A DNA stretch of 64,000 nt. It comes from Actinacidiphila guanduensis. GTDB lineage: Bacteria > Actinomycetota > Actinomycetes > Streptomycetales > Streptomycetaceae. Below, in pieces: positions 45,338 to 53,988 of this stretch. Each line of letters opens with the position of its first letter. Position 1 is the stretch's first letter. Location: NCBI RefSeq assembly GCF_900103985.1, contig NZ_FNIE01000011.1, forward strand, positions 1 through 64,000, in the 5' to 3' direction. The notes beneath the pieces were generated by a model, which saw only the letters and a list, made by a program, of their open reading frames with translations, had not been told where the DNA came from and made no database searches. Made by a program: the position numbers and the translations under genes.

Positions 45338-45885
45338 CCGCGCGGACTCCGTCCGCGCACGGCGCGGGGCCCCGCCCACCCGCACCCCCCACGACAGGGG
45401 GAGCCCTCCCCGTACAAGGGGGCCGTTGAGCGGCGGGGTGGGGTGCGGGTCCAGCACGGCCGGGCCCTCCGTGCGGCGTGGAGTGGGCAGCGCTGTGCCC
45501 GGGTATCGGGTGATACCCGGGCAACCGCTGCCGTCCGCCGTACCCCCGTCCCCACGGGGTTGCGGCCGGTGGTTCCCGGCCCGGACCGCTCTTCCGGGCC
45601 CGGGACGTGGTGTGACGCCCCGACGGGCCGGCCACGGACGACGTTCGTGGGAGCGGCGGACGTGTGACCTCGGGGGACGAGTGCGTGCGCCCGCCGCTCG
45701 ACCTTCAATCTAGGGGCGCGCCGGCCCCCGGTCGTCATGCCCTCGTACCCCTTTCCCGGCCTCCCGGAGGATGACGGAACGGCCGGCCGGATACTCCCCA
45801 GGGTGGAGCCCGAGCGGCCCGGGAGTGAGCCCTTGGTCGGGGATGGCCCCCTACACGTTCGGGCGGTCCCGCGGCGTACGGGCGG
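45338..45885. other. Long gap without a supported gene
   Basis: 548 bases between the tRNA terminator and the minus-strand gene ending at 45886. Open frames here (plus and minus) are Arg/Pro/Gly-rich, have no ribosome site and no recognisable protein. The only structure is the perfect palindrome at 45497-45522. A non-coding RNA cannot be excluded. Confidence 0.5.
45497..45522. repeat. Perfect 11-bp inverted repeat in a non-coding gap
   Basis: GCCCGGGTATC and its exact complement, separated by GGGT. The arms contain GGGTATC/GATACCC. No gene boundary nearby; could be an operator, a terminator hairpin or a recombination remnant. Confidence 0.6.
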
Positions 45886-46122
45886 TCAGGCCGCGTCCTG
45901 CGGGTCGGCGCGCGGGACCGGGTGCTCCACCAGGGCCAGCACCCGGTTGGCCATGAAGCGGGCCGTGCGCACGGCGGTGCCGCTGCGGGTGACCTCCGTG
46001 ACCTCGACCACGCCGCGCCGCACCGCGATCTCCACCCGGCGGCCCGCCCGCGTGGCCACCACCTCGTACGTCCGCGTGCTGTCCCCCGCGTCGACCACGA
46101 TCTCCACACGGTCACCTTTCAC
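45886..46122 (-). CDS. Short conserved hypothetical protein
   Basis: 78 residues, VKGDRVEIVVDAGDSTRTYEVVATRAGRRVEIAVRRGVVEVTEVTRSGTAVRTARFMANRVLALVEHPVPR. Beta-rich with a final helix; no transmembrane segment or known motif. GTG 46122 has GGGGGAG seven bases upstream. Divergent from the Ser/Thr kinase, 247 bases apart. Conserved character suggested by codon use; function unknown. Confidence 0.8.
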   Translation of the reverse strand: MKGDRVEIVVDAGDSTRTYEVVATRAGRRVEIAVRRGVVEVTEVTRSGTAVRTARFMANRVLALVEHPVPRADPQDAA

Positions 46123-46267
46123 GGCGTCACTCCCCCTCGGTGGACGGTCCGTTGGCGAAACGTTGCGCCTGGCACGGGAGCGGCGGCCGGCCCGGAGAGC
46201 GCTCCCGCACTTCAGGATGCCACCGGGCACCGACAATTCGTGCCCCGCCGCCTGCGAGGCTTCAGCA

Positions 46268-46308
46268 CGTAAGGGGACTTGAGTACGTAAGCTGTGGGCG
46301 GCCGTAAG
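46268..46308. repeat. Three CGTAAG direct repeats before the kinase
   Basis: CGTAAG at 46268-46273, 46286-46291 and 46303-46308, spaced 18 and 17 bases. Regular spacing near two helical turns (1.7 each) in the divergent promoter region suggests a regulator or an alternative promoter, but no match to a known motif is claimed. Confidence 0.35.
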
Positions 46309-46369
46309 GCCAGTCAGCGGAGTGGGGCCCTCTCCCCCACCACCGGAGGTAGGGGACGGACAGGACAAC

Positions 46370-47641
46370 ATGGCGATGATGCGGCTCCGGCGTGAGGACC
46401 CGCGGGTCGTCGGCGCGTTCCGGCTGCACCGGCGGCTGGGCGCGGGCGGCATGGGCGTGGTGTACCTGGGGGCCGACAAGCGCGGCCAGCGGGTGGCGCT
46501 GAAGGTGATCAGGCCGGAGCTGGCGGAGGACCAGGAGTTCAGGTCCCGCTTCGCGCGCGAGGTCTCGGCCGCCCGGCGCATCCGCGGCGGCTGCACGGCC
46601 CGCCTGGTGGCCGCGGACCTGGAGGCCGAACGGCCGTGGTTCGCCACGCAGTACGTGCCCGGGCCCTCGCTGCACGACAAGGTCGCCGAGGGCGGGGTGC
46701 TGCCCGCGGCGGAGGTCGCCGGGATCGGGGCCGCACTGGCCGAGGGGCTGGTCGCCGTCCACGACGCGGGAGTTGTGCACCGCGACCTCAAGCCGTCGAA
46801 CATCCTGCTGTCGCCCAAGGGCCCGCGGATCATCGACTTCGGCATCGCGTGGGCGACGGGGGCGAGCACGCTCACGCACGTGGGCACGGCGGTCGGCTCG
46901 CCCGGCTTCCTCGCGCCCGAGCAGGTGCGGGGGGCGGCCGTCACGCCCGCGACGGACGTGTTCGCCTTCGGGGCGACGCTGGCGTACGCCGCGACCGCGG
47001 ACTCGCCCTTCGGGCAGGGCAGTTCGGAGGTCATGCTCTACCGGGTGGTGCACGAGGAGCCGGACCTCATCGGGGTGCCCGACGCGCTGGCGCCCCTGGT
47101 CTACGCGTGCCTCGCCAAGGACCCCGAGGAGCGGCCCTCCACGGCCCAACTCGCCGAGCGGCTGCGCGAGATCGCGGCGCGCGAGGCCCGTGGCATCGCG
47201 GCCCCGCGCGACCCCAAGGCGGCGCGGCCGACCGGCCGGCGCGCGGAGGAGTACGCGCAGCAGCGTACGGAGCGGCGCGCGGGCCCGGAGGGGGCGTCCG
47301 CGTCCTCGGGCTCCCTGGAGCGCTCTCCGCACCAAGGCTCGCACCCCCGCACGCTCGACCGCTCGGTCCCCCGCCCGGGCACGGGCGACCGGCCCTCCCG
47401 CCCGGGTGCGGCCGAACGCTCCTCGCGCCCCGGCGCCGCCGACCGTACGCCGCACCCGCACGCCCCGGACCGCGGCTCGCACCCGGGTGCCCGGACCCCC
47501 ACCCGCACCCCCGCCGCACGGCGTCCCCCGGCCCCCGAGGTACGGCGCCGCCGCCTCATGCGGCAGCGCCTGTTCGTCTTCATCGTGGTCACCCTGCTGG
47601 CAGCAGCCTGCATCGCAACCCTCCAGGCCTTCCACCCATAG
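46370..47641 (+). CDS. Serine/threonine protein kinase, membrane-anchored
   Basis: 423 residues, Hanks-type kinase. Gly loop LGAGGMGVVYLG (23-34), ATP lysine in VALKVIRPE (about 45), HRDLKPSNILLSPKG and IIDFGIAW, P+1 loop GTAVGSPGFLAPEQ, so an active kinase. After the kinase domain (to about 280) is a Pro/Arg/His/Ser-rich linker of ~120 residues and one C-terminal membrane segment (LFVFIVVTLLAAACIATL), leaving only five residues outside; there is no PASTA or other sensor domain. ATG 46370 follows AGGACAAC. Downstream is an HAD-like gene in the same direction. Target unknown. Confidence 0.92.
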   Translation: MAMMRLRREDPRVVGAFRLHRRLGAGGMGVVYLGADKRGQRVALKVIRPELAEDQEFRSRFAREVSAARRIRGGCTARLVAADLEAERPWFATQYVPGPSLHDKVAEGGVLPAAEVAGIGAALAEGLVAVHDAGVVHRDLKPSNILLSPKGPRIIDFGIAWATGASTLTHVGTAVGSPGFLAPEQVRGAAVTPATDVFAFGATLAYAATADSPFGQGSSEVMLYRVVHEEPDLIGVPDALAPLVYACLAKDPEERPSTAQLAERLREIAAREARGIAAPRDPKAARPTGRRAEEYAQQRTERRAGPEGASASSGSLERSPHQGSHPRTLDRSVPRPGTGDRPSRPGAAERSSRPGAADRTPHPHAPDRGSHPGARTPTRTPAARRPPAPEVRRRRLMRQRLFVFIVVTLLAAACIATLQAFHP

Positions 47642-47903
47642 GTCGCCCCCGCCCCTTACGGAGGGCGCCCGCGCCCACGTTGCTCCTCCGGAGCGCGCCC
47701 CGCACACGAGTTGTCCGGGGCGCCCGGCGCACAAGGGGCAGCGACGTACCTCCGTGGGGCGGACGGGAACCCGAAAGGACCTGGTAGGCCGGCCTGCGGC
47801 CGGGGCGGACGATCGTGGTGGACACCCAGGTGGGCCGGTGCCGGGTCGGGCACCGGGGCTACGCTTCTCGCGGCAGCCGACTGTGAGGGGGACCGGGGGA
47901 CCC

Positions 47904-48488
47904 GTGGACCGACCGCTGCTGTTCCTCGACGTGGACGGGCCTCTCAACCCCTATGCGGCCAAGCCGCAGAGGCGTCCCGAGGGGTACACCACGCTCCGAG
48001 TGCCCTTGGGCGAGGGAGCTCTTGGGGCGGACAGCGGCCTTTTGTCGCGGCGGCGCACCCTGCGGGTCTGGCTCAACCCGCAGCACGGGCCCGCCCTGCT
48101 CCGGCTCGGCTTCGAACTGTGCTGGGCCACCACGTGGATGAACGAAGCCAACCGGTGGATCGCGCCGACGCTCGGCCTCCCCGAACTCCCCTTCGTCGAC
48201 TTCGGCGACGCCCTGCTCCAGCAACGCCCCGACGGAGTCCACTGGAAGACCGGCCCACTGGTCGAGTACGCCGACGGCCGCCCTTTCGCCTGGGTGGACG
48301 ACGAACAGACCGACCCCGACCGGACGTACGTCACCGCCCACCATCCCGGCCCCGGCCTTCTCCACCACGTCAACCCACGCCTCGGCCTGCGCGAGCCCGA
48401 CTTCCACACCCTCGCCACCTTCGCCCGCTCCCTGCACCCACCAGAAGCAACCGCGGGCGGGGACGCCACGGATGCGGCAGACGCGTAG
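47904..48488 (+). CDS. HAD-like domain protein
   Basis: 194 residues. Starts VDRPLLFLDVDGPLNPYAAKPQRRPEGY, with the HAD nucleophile motif DVDGPLNP, and FELCWATTWMNEANRWIAPTLGLPELPFVDF in the middle, then FAWVDDEQTDPDRTYV (motif with DDE) near the C-terminus. The family is used in predicted RNA-repair-like HAD proteins. Not all HAD motifs are easy to place, so activity is uncertain. GTG 47904 has GGGGGACC upstream, and TACGCT at about 47862-47867 is a likely -10. It follows the kinase by 262 bases. Confidence 0.75.
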   Translation: MDRPLLFLDVDGPLNPYAAKPQRRPEGYTTLRVPLGEGALGADSGLLSRRRTLRVWLNPQHGPALLRLGFELCWATTWMNEANRWIAPTLGLPELPFVDFGDALLQQRPDGVHWKTGPLVEYADGRPFAWVDDEQTDPDRTYVTAHHPGPGLLHHVNPRLGLREPDFHTLATFARSLHPPEATAGGDATDAADA

Positions 48489-48495
48489 CCGCAAA

Positions 48496-48678
48496 GGGGC
48501 GCGAGGAACTGCGCGCCCAGCCCGAAGCCGGCCGGCAGCCGGGAACGGGGAGGAACCCCGGCGGCGGGACACCGTTCTCGGGGGCGCGAGGAACTGCGCG
48601 AGCAACCGGCCACCGGCCCGCGGCCGGGACTGCGCGGAAGGGGCAGCCCCGTAGCCGAGGGGCGCGAGGAACTGCGCG
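48496..48678. repeat. Three direct half-copies of the intergenic element, copy E
   Basis: GGGGCGCGAGGAACTGCGCG occurs at 48496-48515, 48581-48600 and 48659-48678 (spacing 85 and 78 bases), each followed by variants of CCCAGCCCGAAGCCGGCCGGCAGCC. This is the right arm of the palindrome family in tandem, without left arms. It fills the gap 48489-48766 after the HAD-like gene. Confidence 0.75.
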
Positions 48679-48767
48679 CCCAGCCCGGAACCGGCCGGCA
48701 GCCAGGCGCGGCGAGGAACCCCTACGGCGAGTAGCCCCCCTTCACAGAGAACCCTTCTTCGGTTAGC

Positions 48768-48785
48768 TTAACAAGCGCTTGCTTA
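48768..48785. promoter_or_regulatory. TetR-type operator upstream of acyl-CoA dehydrogenases
   Basis: TTAACAAGC-GCTTGCTTA, an 18-bp imperfect palindrome with a perfect CAAGC|GCTTG core, at 48768-48785. It overlaps a TTAGCT/TAGCCT -10-like region and ends 26 bases before the first start codon. The sequence AGCAAGCGCTTGCT is the typical operator core of TetR-family repressors of fatty-acid degradation genes; the repressor is not in the window. Confidence 0.65.
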
Positions 48786-48810
48786 GCCTAGCGGGAGAGG
48801 ACGGCACCCC

Positions 48811-50028
48811 ATGGCGGAAAGTCACCCGACGCCCGGGAAGGACCCGGACGCGAGCGAGGTGCGGCGGCGCGTCGCCGAGCTGCTGGCCGCGTACGACCCC
48901 GCAAGGGTCCCCCGGGAGAAGTTCCTGCGCGCGAGGTTCGACGCCGGCCTCGCCTGGGTGCACTTCCCCGAAGGGCTCGGCGGACTCGGCGCGCCCCGCG
49001 CCCTGCAGGCCGTCGTGGACGCCGAGTTGGCCGCGGCCGGCGCCCCGGACAACGACCCGCGCCGGATCGGCATCGGCCTCGGCATGGCCGCCCCGACCAT
49101 CCTCCGCTACGGCACCGAGGAGCAGAAGCGCCGCTTCCTGCGCCCGCTGTGGACCGGGGAGGAGGTCTGGTGCCAGCTCTTCTCCGAGCCCGGCGCCGGC
49201 TCCGACCTGGCGGGCCTGCGGACCAGGGCCGTACGCGAGCCGGACTCCGGCGACTGGATCGTGGACGGCCAGAAGGTGTGGACCTCCAGCGCCCACCTCG
49301 CCCGCTGGGCCATCCTCATCGCCCGCACCGACCCGGACGTCCCCAAGCACCAGGGCATCACGTACTTCCTGTGCGACATGACCGACCCCGGCGTGGAGGT
49401 GCGGCCGCTGCGCCAGATCACCGGCGAGGCGGAGTTCAACGAGGTGTTCCTCACCGGCGTCCGCATCCCCGACGCCCACCGGCTCGGCGCCATCGGCGAC
49501 GGCTGGCGGGTGGCGCAGGCCACGCTGATGAACGAGCGCGTGGCCATCGGCGGGATGGCGCTGCCCCGCGAGGGCGGCATGATCGGCCCGCTCGCGGCGG
49601 CCTGGCGCGAGCGGCCGGAACTGCGTACCCCCGAGCTGCACGACCGGGTGCTGTCGGCGTGGGTGGCCGCCGAGGTCGTCCGGCTGTCGGCCGAGCGGGT
49701 CCGCCAGCAGATGGCCGCGGGCGCGCCGGGTCCCGAGGGCTCGGGCCTGAAGCTCGCCTTCGCCCGGCTCAACCAGCACGTCAGCGGCCTGGAAGTGGAG
49801 TTGATGGGCGAGGAGGGCCTGCGCTACGGCGACTGGACGATGGTCCGCCCCGAGTCCGTGGACTTCTACGGCCGCGACGCCGGCTACCGCTACCTGCGGG
49901 CGAAGGGCAACTCCATCGAGGGCGGCACCTCGGAGATCCTGCGCAACATCATCGCCGAGCGGGTGCTGGGGCTGCCCGCCGAGCCCCGTACCGACAAGGA
50001 CGTCGCCTGGAAGGACCTGCCGCGATGA
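48811..50028 (+). CDS. Acyl-CoA dehydrogenase
   Basis: 405 residues, FAD enzyme introducing the 2,3-double bond in acyl-CoA. Features: WCQLFSEPGAGSDLAGLRTRA (FAD/CoA site), WIVDGQKVWTSSAHLARWAILIARTDPD, VRIPDAHRLGAIGDGWRVAQATLMNERVAIGG and the C-terminal KGNSIEGGTSEILRNIIAERVLGLP. Glycine-rich and GGTSEIL patterns are complete. Preceded by a TetR operator. ATG 48811. Substrate unknown. The 3' end overlaps the next gene by four bases (ATGA). Confidence 0.93.
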   Translation: MAESHPTPGKDPDASEVRRRVAELLAAYDPARVPREKFLRARFDAGLAWVHFPEGLGGLGAPRALQAVVDAELAAAGAPDNDPRRIGIGLGMAAPTILRYGTEEQKRRFLRPLWTGEEVWCQLFSEPGAGSDLAGLRTRAVREPDSGDWIVDGQKVWTSSAHLARWAILIARTDPDVPKHQGITYFLCDMTDPGVEVRPLRQITGEAEFNEVFLTGVRIPDAHRLGAIGDGWRVAQATLMNERVAIGGMALPREGGMIGPLAAAWRERPELRTPELHDRVLSAWVAAEVVRLSAERVRQQMAAGAPGPEGSGLKLAFARLNQHVSGLEVELMGEEGLRYGDWTMVRPESVDFYGRDAGYRYLRAKGNSIEGGTSEILRNIIAERVLGLPAEPRTDKDVAWKDLPR

Positions 50029-51137
50029 ACCTGCTCTACTCCGACGTGGAGGACGACCTGCGCACCGCGGTCCGCGATGTGCTCGCCGACCGCTGCCCAC
50101 CGGAGGCGGTGCTCGGCCGCATCGAGAGCGAACTGCCCTACGACACCGGCCTGTGGAAGCTCCTCGCCGCCGAACTCGGCCTGGCCGGGCTGCTGGTGCC
50201 GGAGCACTTGGGCGGCCAGGGCGCTTCGGCCCGCGAAGCGGCGGTGGTGCTGGAGGAGTTGGGCAGTGCCGTGGCGCCCGTACCCTTCCTCGGCAGCGCG
50301 GTCCTCGCCACCTCCGCGCTGCTGGGCTGCGACACCGCGGACGGCACCGTCGCCGCCCTGCTCGCCCGCCTGGCCGCCGGCGAGGCCACCGCCGCCCTCG
50401 CCGTACCGCTGTCCGGGGCGCCGGGCGCGCCCTTCCCCGGTTCCGTGACGGCAGACAGCGAGGGCCGGTTGACCGGGCGGGTCACCAGCGTCGCGGACGC
50501 CTTCGCCGCCGATGTCCTCGTCGTCCCCGCAGGCGGCCCCCAGGGGCCCGGGCTTTACGAGGTGGCCGCCGCCGACGCGGCCGTCGAACGGTTCTCCTCG
50601 CTGGACCTGACCCGCCCGCTCTCCGATGTCACCTTCGAAGCGGCCCCGGCCCGGTTGCTCCCCGCGGCCGATCCGGCGGCCGCGCTGGACGGCGCCCTGC
50701 TCACCACGGCCGGGCTGCTCGCCTCCGAGCAGGTGGGCGTGGCGCAGTGGTGCCTGGACGAGACGGTCGGCCACCTCAAGCAGCGGCACCAGTTCGGCCG
50801 GGTCGTGGGCGGCTTCCAGTCCCTCAAGCACCGCCTCGCCGACCTCTGGCTGGAGGTCGTCTCCGCCCGCGCGGCCGCCCGCGCCGCAGCCGACGCCCTG
50901 GCCGCGGGCGACCACCTGGAGGCGGCCCTCGCCGTCCACGTCGCCCAGGCCACCGCCTCGTCCACGGCCGTCCACGCGGCGGAGGAGGCGATCCAGCTCC
51001 ACGGCGGTATCGGCATGACCTGGGAACACCCGGCCCACCTCCGCCTGAAGCGCGCCAAGGCCGACGAACTGGCCCTGGGCACCCCAGCCCGCCACCGCGC
51101 CGCCCTGTCCCCCTTGGTCGATCTCCCCCCGGCCTGA
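50025..51137 (+). CDS. Acyl-CoA dehydrogenase family protein (second subunit)
   Basis: 370 residues, smaller, less conserved acyl-CoA dehydrogenase. LLVPEHLGGQGASAREAAVVLEELGSAVAPVPFLGSAVL near the N-terminus, then a divergent middle domain, and QHRLADLW/VAQATASSTAVHAAEEAIQLHGGIGMTWEHPAHLRLKRAK at the C-terminus. In actinobacteria such pairs form hetero-oligomers (FadE-type alpha2beta2 dehydrogenases), where one subunit lacks the catalytic Glu. ATG 50025 overlaps the previous stop (ATGA), supporting a complex with it. Confidence 0.9.
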   Translation: MNLLYSDVEDDLRTAVRDVLADRCPPEAVLGRIESELPYDTGLWKLLAAELGLAGLLVPEHLGGQGASAREAAVVLEELGSAVAPVPFLGSAVLATSALLGCDTADGTVAALLARLAAGEATAALAVPLSGAPGAPFPGSVTADSEGRLTGRVTSVADAFAADVLVVPAGGPQGPGLYEVAAADAAVERFSSLDLTRPLSDVTFEAAPARLLPAADPAAALDGALLTTAGLLASEQVGVAQWCLDETVGHLKQRHQFGRVVGGFQSLKHRLADLWLEVVSARAAARAAADALAAGDHLEAALAVHVAQATASSTAVHAAEEAIQLHGGIGMTWEHPAHLRLKRAKADELALGTPARHRAALSPLVDLPPA

Positions 51138-51234
51138 ACCCCCGCCCGAAGGGTTCTCCGCCGGCCACGGGGCGCCCCGGTACGGACAGGGCAACGGCCG
51201 TACGTCTGCGCGGCGTTGGGCAACTGCCCGGTGG

Positions 51235-52050
51235 TCAGGGGCGGGTGGCGTAGAAGGCCACGGCTGAGGCGGCTGCCACGTTGAGGGAGTCGACGCCCGC
51301 TGCCATGGGGATCGTGACGCGGATGTCGGCCGCGCGCAGGGCCTGCGGGGTGAGGCCGTCGCCCTCCGTGCCGAGCATCAGGGCCAGGCGCGGCGGGCGG
51401 CGGGCGGTCAACTCGGCCAAGGGGACCGCGTCTTCGGCGAGGCAGAGGGCCGCGAGGGTGAAGCCGCGGGCGCGCAGGCGGTCCAGGCCGGTGGGCCAGG
51501 GGTCCAGGCGGGTCCACGGAACGGAGAAGACCGCGCCCATCGAGACCTTGACCGAGCGGCGGTAGAAGGGGTCGGCGCAGCGCGGGCTGAGCAGCACCGC
51601 GTCCACACCGAGGGCTGCCGCGCTGCGGAAGCCCGCGCCGAGGTTGGCGTGGTCGACGGTGTCCTCGAAGACCGCGATCCGGCGCGGGCCGGGGCCGAGC
51701 CGGTCCAGGAGGGCGTCCACCGCGGGCAGCGGGGTACGCGTCATCGAGGCGAGGGCGCCGCGGTGCACGTGGTAGCCGGTGACCGCCTCGGCCAGCGCGG
51801 GCTCCACCTCGTAGACCGGCGCCCGCGTCTCCTCGATGACGTCGCGCATCGGGCCGAGCCATTTCGGCGTCAGCATCATCGACCGCATCGGATAGCCGGC
51901 GGCCAGCGCGCGGCGGATCACCTTCTCGCCCTCGGCGATGAACAGCCCCTCGGCGGGTTCGCGGCGGCGCCTCAACTCGACGTCCGTCAGCGAGGTGTAC
52001 TCGGCGAGCCGGGCGTCACCGGGGTCCCCGACGGCGATCGGCTCAGCCAC
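51235..52050 (-). CDS. TrmH/SpoU family RNA methyltransferase
   Basis: 271 residues. SPOUT methyltransferase: N-terminal RNA-binding region (LAEYTSLTDVELRRRREPAEGLFIAEGEKVIRRAL), FEDTVDHANLGAGFRSAAALGVDAVLLSPRCADPFYRRSVKVSMGAVFSVPW, and knot motifs LALMLGTEGDGLTPQAL and IPMAAGVDSLNVAAASAVAFY. It 2'-O-methylates rRNA or tRNA; the exact nucleotide is unknown. GTG 52050 overlaps the cysG stop (52043) by eight bases, so the two are co-translated. Confidence 0.92.
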   Translation of the reverse strand: MAEPIAVGDPGDARLAEYTSLTDVELRRRREPAEGLFIAEGEKVIRRALAAGYPMRSMMLTPKWLGPMRDVIEETRAPVYEVEPALAEAVTGYHVHRGALASMTRTPLPAVDALLDRLGPGPRRIAVFEDTVDHANLGAGFRSAAALGVDAVLLSPRCADPFYRRSVKVSMGAVFSVPWTRLDPWPTGLDRLRARGFTLAALCLAEDAVPLAELTARRPPRLALMLGTEGDGLTPQALRAADIRVTIPMAAGVDSLNVAAASAVAFYATRP

Positions 52051-53389
52051 GCGGAGCCGTCCCGTCCCCTTCGGCGGCGTTCTCGGCGGCGTCCTCGCCG
52101 GCGGGCGAACCGGCGCCCCCGGAGCCGCCGTCGGGGAGCCCGCCCGCCAACGCGCCCGTCGCCTGGGCGAGTTCCGCCACCGCCCCGCCGACCGAGACCA
52201 CCTCGCCGATCACGATCACCGCGGGCGGCCGCACCCCCTCGTCGGCCACCTTCCGCCCGACCGTCGCGAGTGTCGCGTCCACCCGTCGCTGAGCCGCCGT
52301 CGTACCCTCCTGGACCACCGCGACCGGGGTGTCCGCCGGGCGGCCCTCGGCCACAAGTGCCGCCGCGATGGCGGCGATCCGCTCCACGCCCATGAGGACC
52401 ACGAGGGTGCCGCGCAGCCGCGCGAGGGCGCCCCAGTCCACCAGGGAGCGCGCGTCGTCCGGCGCGATATGGCCGCTGACGACCGTGAACTCGTGGGCGA
52501 CTCCCCGGTGGGTGACGGGGATGCCCGCGGCCGCCGGGACGCTGATCGAACTGGAGATGCCGGGGACGACCGTCACCGGGATGCCCTCGCGGGCCAGCGC
52601 CTCGGCCTCCTCCATGCCGCGCCCGAAGACGTACGGGTCACCGCCCTTGAGGCGCACCACGGCCTTGCCCGCCTTCGCGTGCTCGACCAGCGCCGCGTTG
52701 ATCGCCTCCTGCGCCATCGCCCGGCCGTACGGGATCTTCGCCGCGTCGATCACCTCGACGTGCGGCGGCAGTTCGTCCAGCAGGTCGCGCGGGCCGAGCC
52801 GGTCGGCGACGACGACGTCGGCCTCGGCGAGGAGCCTGCGGCCGCGTACGGTGATCAGGTCCGGGTCGCCCGGGCCGCCCCCGACCAGCGCGACGCCCCC
52901 GCTACGGGCCCGGTGCGCGGGCGCGGCGAGGCTGCCGTCGCGCAGGCCCGCCACGACCGCGTCCCGCACGGCGGCCGAACGGCGCGGGTCGTGGCCGGTG
53001 AGCACGGCGACGGTCACACCGTCGGTACGGCCGGTCGCCGGGGTCCACGCGGTCGCGGCCTCGGCGTCGTCGCTGCGCACGCACCACACGCGGCGCCGCT
53101 CGGCCTCGGCGCTCACGGCGGCGTTCGCGACCGGGTCGGTGCTCGCCACCAGGACGTACCAGGCGCCCTCCAGGTCGCCCTCGCGGTAGCGCCGCCGCTC
53201 CCAGCGGACTTCGCCTGCGGCGACCATCGCCTCCACGGACGCGGTCACCGAGGGCGACACCACGACGACGTCGGCGCCTGCCGACACCAGCGCGGGCAGC
53301 CGGCGCTGGGCGACCTGCCCCCCGCCCACGACCACGACCCGCCGCCCGCCGAGTCGCAGCCCGACCGGATAAGCGCCCACGTCCCGCAT
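52043..53389 (-). CDS. cysG: Siroheme/cobalamin synthase CysG-like (precorrin-2 dehydrogenase + uroporphyrinogen-III methyltransferase)
   Basis: 448 residues. N-terminal Rossmann domain (1-150; VVVVGGGQVAQRRLPALVSAGADVVVVSP) for precorrin-2 dehydrogenase/ferrochelatase, then SUMT domain (about 160-400): VALVGGGPGDPDLITVRGRRLLAEADVVVADRL, PYGRAMAQEAINAALVEHAKAGKAVVRLKGGDPYVFGRG and GISSSISVPAAAGIPVTHRGVA. Makes precorrin-2 and siroheme for sulfite/nitrite reductase and B12. The C-terminal 45 residues are Gly/Ala/Glu rich. ATG 53389 with GGAGGAG six bases before. First of a run of tetrapyrrole genes (53989, 58681) on this strand. Confidence 0.94.
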   Translation of the reverse strand: MRDVGAYPVGLRLGGRRVVVVGGGQVAQRRLPALVSAGADVVVVSPSVTASVEAMVAAGEVRWERRRYREGDLEGAWYVLVASTDPVANAAVSAEAERRRVWCVRSDDAEAATAWTPATGRTDGVTVAVLTGHDPRRSAAVRDAVVAGLRDGSLAAPAHRARSGGVALVGGGPGDPDLITVRGRRLLAEADVVVADRLGPRDLLDELPPHVEVIDAAKIPYGRAMAQEAINAALVEHAKAGKAVVRLKGGDPYVFGRGMEEAEALAREGIPVTVVPGISSSISVPAAAGIPVTHRGVAHEFTVVSGHIAPDDARSLVDWGALARLRGTLVVLMGVERIAAIAAALVAEGRPADTPVAVVQEGTTAAQRRVDATLATVGRKVADEGVRPPAVIVIGEVVSVGGAVAELAQATGALAGGLPDGGSGGAGSPAGEDAAENAAEGDGTAPRG

Positions 53390-53519
53390 GAAGGGCTCCT
53401 CCACCTAGCACTCGAATTCCAAGGTCAGGGTATCGGCCGGTCGCTGCGCTCTGGCTTTTCGCGGGGGCCACTCGCCGTTGGGGTACGCCGCCGCGCCCGG
53501 CCGCGGGCCCGCTCTGGGC

Positions 53520-53960
53520 TGAGCGCGCAGTTCCGCCCCCAGAGCTTCGCCTGGGGGTACCCCCAGCGCCCCTCGGCCACGCGCCTGCCCCAACCCGCCC
53601 GACCCCGGCCGCAGGCCGGTGGGGGGTTGCTCGCGCCGTTCCCCGCGCCCCCAAGAACGGCATCCCGCCGTAGCGGATCTCCCGTTCCCGGCCGCAGGCC
53701 GGTGGAGGGCTGCTCGCGCCGTTCCCCGCGCCCCCGAGAACCTCGCCCTTCGTGCGATGGGTGGGCCCTGTAGGGGCGCGGGGAACTGCGCGACCGGCCA
53801 TCGCCCGGCGGACGGTCCGGAGGCGGCCCCGGGCGGCAGCCTGGACGGAGCGAGCCGACTGCGCAGGGCAACCGACAAGGGGGCGCTGGGGGTACCCCCA
53901 GGCGAAGCTCCGGGGAGGACCTGCGGGAGCAACCAGCGGTCGGCCGGAGACTGCGGCACG
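53520..53960. repeat. Cluster of intergenic palindromic elements, copy F
   Basis: The 599-base gap 53390-53988 between bluB-cobT (ending 53989) and cysG holds several copies or fragments: GCGCGCAGTTCCGCCCCC near 53527, two successive GCTCGCGCCGTTCCCCGCGCCCCC units (about 53631-53654 and 53711-53734) that follow a repeated CGGCCGCAGGCCGGTGG, a right arm AGGGGCGCGGGGAACTGCGCGACCGGCC at about 53774-53801, and GGGGGTACCCCCAGGCGAAGCTC at about 53891-53913. This is the densest cluster in the window. No gene is supported here. Confidence 0.75.
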
Positions 53961-53988
53961 GGGCACGCGGGGCGGGCCCCGTACAAGA

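Noticed and set aside
45259..45738. Open frames on both strands in the gap after the tRNA operon
   Set aside because: Arg/Pro/Gly-rich translations overlapping tRNAs, no ribosome site, no domain.
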